Source: Agarivorans albus
GTDB taxonomy: Bacteria; Pseudomonadota; Gammaproteobacteria; Enterobacterales; Celerinatantimonadaceae
Direction: 5' to 3'
Assembly: GCF_019670105.1 (NCBI RefSeq)
Contig: NZ_AP023032.1
Location: 1,916,972 to 1,980,971, forward strand
DNA length: 64,000 nt
Shown: positions 63,801-64,000 of the stretch, piece after piece
Layout: each line of letters begins with the position of its first letter
Position numbering within the stretch: the first letter of the stretch is position 1
Notes under the pieces: generated by a model
What the model saw: the letters and a program-made list of their open reading frames with translations, nothing else
The model's database searches: none
What the model was told of the DNA's origin: nothing
Made by a program: the position numbers and the translations under genes

Positions 63801-63856
63801 GTATAGATGTGCTTAAGCATTCATCTGGCAGCACTACTCAGTTACACCTTCCTTAA
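60800..63856 (+). CDS. sbcC: Exonuclease subunit SbcC
   Basis: A 1018-residue SMC-like ATPase, Walker A NGPTGAGKTTILD (about residue 34) at the N-terminus. Two long coiled-coil arms rich in Gln and Ala (about 190-500 and 530-860) flank the zinc-hook CPVC in GDACPVCGSTAHP. At the C-terminus are the signature LSGGESFMAALAMALGLSDV and Walker B LDTLFIDEGFGSLDQ. With SbcD it forms the Rad50-Mre11-like complex. Shares its transcript with sbcD; a terminator follows. Confidence 0.95.
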   Translation: MRPITLCMSAFGPFAGTELIDFRQLGQNPLFLLNGPTGAGKTTILDAMCFALYGKSTGDEREASQMRCDLADEALLTEVIFEFELGAKRYKIRRVPEQARLKKSGDGYTQQKPEAQLSLVNDDGSEELLVPAKVSEANSQIEALTGLDADQFRQVMVLPQGKFRQLLMADSKEREKIFSQLFQTHIYKKIEDSLKNQAASIRTKALEQKNIREGILQSADLNEQSNLSEELAQLSLQLEQALAQKQQTESQYSAANKDYEAAKLLDEDFSLQATLKTSLSALNKQKANIGEKQTRLDQAKAAQAIEAFDTAKVQRFNEAKQASLAQSQGESALSLAQQHLQQALQQVEQMPEKEAQLAQAQESLLSLQNFKPLIQELEKLKQQQTAAHAKLDSQAEQGKGLKQQLVDLVSSKAALSEQLTSSRQLAETQAEKQRLLGLAQQYLEQADSLAKLNQQLSENKREVEQSAEQGKQLKAHYEQAQQQANQVQLTWHQGQAAIMAQRLKAGDACPVCGSTAHPQLAASQQALPSENDVEQARNNEQIARDKLEEARQHYKTLKTKQSEWLNQQQNLSQQLGDKAATSFQQFRAELDAAQQALAATQQAQLHAKQQQQQLEQTEQTEKQLQAQVEQARDLYQQTKSQLDVLQGQRESAEQNLPQKFQQPSILDEAINLQQQQIEQLKTSIAVINEQHNVAREDLSAKQSAATAAKQALQLAQQALSEAQATFSEQLAKSSFANESAFNMALISDEEMAGLAKELEEYHSDLTTVSAQLEQLKVKLKGKKQQNIEDLAQALNKLLEQKDLADAEWNKLNNRQLSLLDIQNKLNQADKNVQSLADQYQVVGTLADVANGQTGNKVSLQRFVLSVLLDDVLLQASQRLSVMSKGRYQLIRKEQRAKGNKASGLELEVEDSYTSKVRPVATLSGGESFMAALAMALGLSDVVQAYAGGIKLDTLFIDEGFGSLDQESLDLAIRTLVDLQSTGRMVGVISHVSEMKEQITSRIDVLKHSSGSTTQLHLP

Positions 63857-63859
63857 ACA

Positions 63860-63886
63860 AAAAAGCCAGGCAATGCCTGGCTTTTT
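63860..63886. terminator. Bidirectional terminator after sbcC
   Basis: AAAAAGCCAGGCA/TGCCTGGCTTTTT perfect stem. It also serves the convergent gene at the right edge. Confidence 0.94.
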
Positions 63887-63904
63887 ACTCTGCTAACTAC
63901 GAAC

Positions 63905-64000
63905 TTAGAAGTTGTAACGTAGTGAGTAGATGAAGGCGTTTTGGTTGCCTACAGTACCTAGCTTGTTGTATGCGTAACGGTATTGGATACCGGTAGTTAC
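63905..64000 (-). CDS. Outer-membrane barrel protein, C-terminal end only
   Basis: The reverse strand reads VTTGIQYRYAYNKLG, then NAFIYSLRYNF and a stop at 63905-63907. Alternating hydrophobic residues and a terminal phenylalanine are the usual C-terminal strand of a porin recognised by the BAM machinery. Only 31 codons are in the window, so the porin type cannot be named. Confidence 0.7.
   Translation of the reverse strand, partial: VTTGIQYRYAYNKLGTVGNQNAFIYSLRYNF

Overview
The window reads as chromosomal DNA of a marine, polysaccharide-degrading gammaproteobacterium, most like Agarivorans or a near relative in the Alteromonadales. The genus is an inference from gene content: an oligoalginate pathway, the Na+/H+ antiporter NhaD, sodium-coupled symporters, a PEP-CTERM protein, several c-di-GMP proteins and moderate GC. 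No rRNA, tRNA, insertion sequence, prophage or CRISPR array was found. Both edges cut a gene: a cysteine desulfurase on the left and an outer-membrane barrel protein on the right.

Layout. 0-8 kb: membrane protein with a degenerate GGDEF domain, nhaD, and the yeaG-yeaH-spoVR stress operon. 8-16 kb: a candidate small RNA, an acetate-type sodium symporter, a lipase-like hydrolase followed by a small secreted protein, an OprB-type porin, bfd, acuI and a LysR regulator. 16-17.2 kb: a long region without large genes that holds small ORFs, palindromes and hairpins. 17-40 kb: the oligoalginate region, interrupted at 22-26 kb by unrelated genes, including a striking double phospholipase A barrel. 40-49.5 kb: a GGDEF-EAL protein, small enzymes, an RhlE-type helicase, rof and a leuC-leuD-leuA-like operon. 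49.8-56 kb: MalS-like amylase, a PEP-CTERM protein, a DUF4174 protein, then a second alginate unit (KdgM-like porin plus alginate-lyase-family enzyme). 56-64 kb: dCMP deaminase, CSS-EAL phosphodiesterase, a DUF2959 lipoprotein pair and sbcDC.

How the alginate genes fit together (function from family knowledge). KdgM-like porins would pass oligosaccharides through the outer membrane, and a PL38-like lyase would act in the periplasm. An SSS symporter would bring short oligomers across the inner membrane, where two PL17 exolyases cut them to unsaturated monomers. KdgF speeds conversion of these to the keto-uronate DEH, a short-chain dehydrogenase reduces DEH to KDG, KdgK phosphorylates it and Eda splits KDPG. 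A FadR-type GntR regulator is encoded in the middle. A palindrome of the form TTTGTATTACAAA recurs in front of nearly every unit, from 17.0 kb to 55.8 kb, which suggests one regulon. No endolytic alginate lyase of a recognised type (PL6, PL7, PL18) lies in the window.

Most noteworthy: the regulon motif; a tandem OMPLA protein whose first barrel has lost two catalytic residues; a large FG-GAP lipoprotein that shares an upstream box with the symporter; a leader mini-ORF whose start region duplicates that of the LamG lipoprotein gene; a 28-residue membrane mini-protein; and a leu operon without leuB whose synthase looks unlike the usual proteobacterial LeuA.
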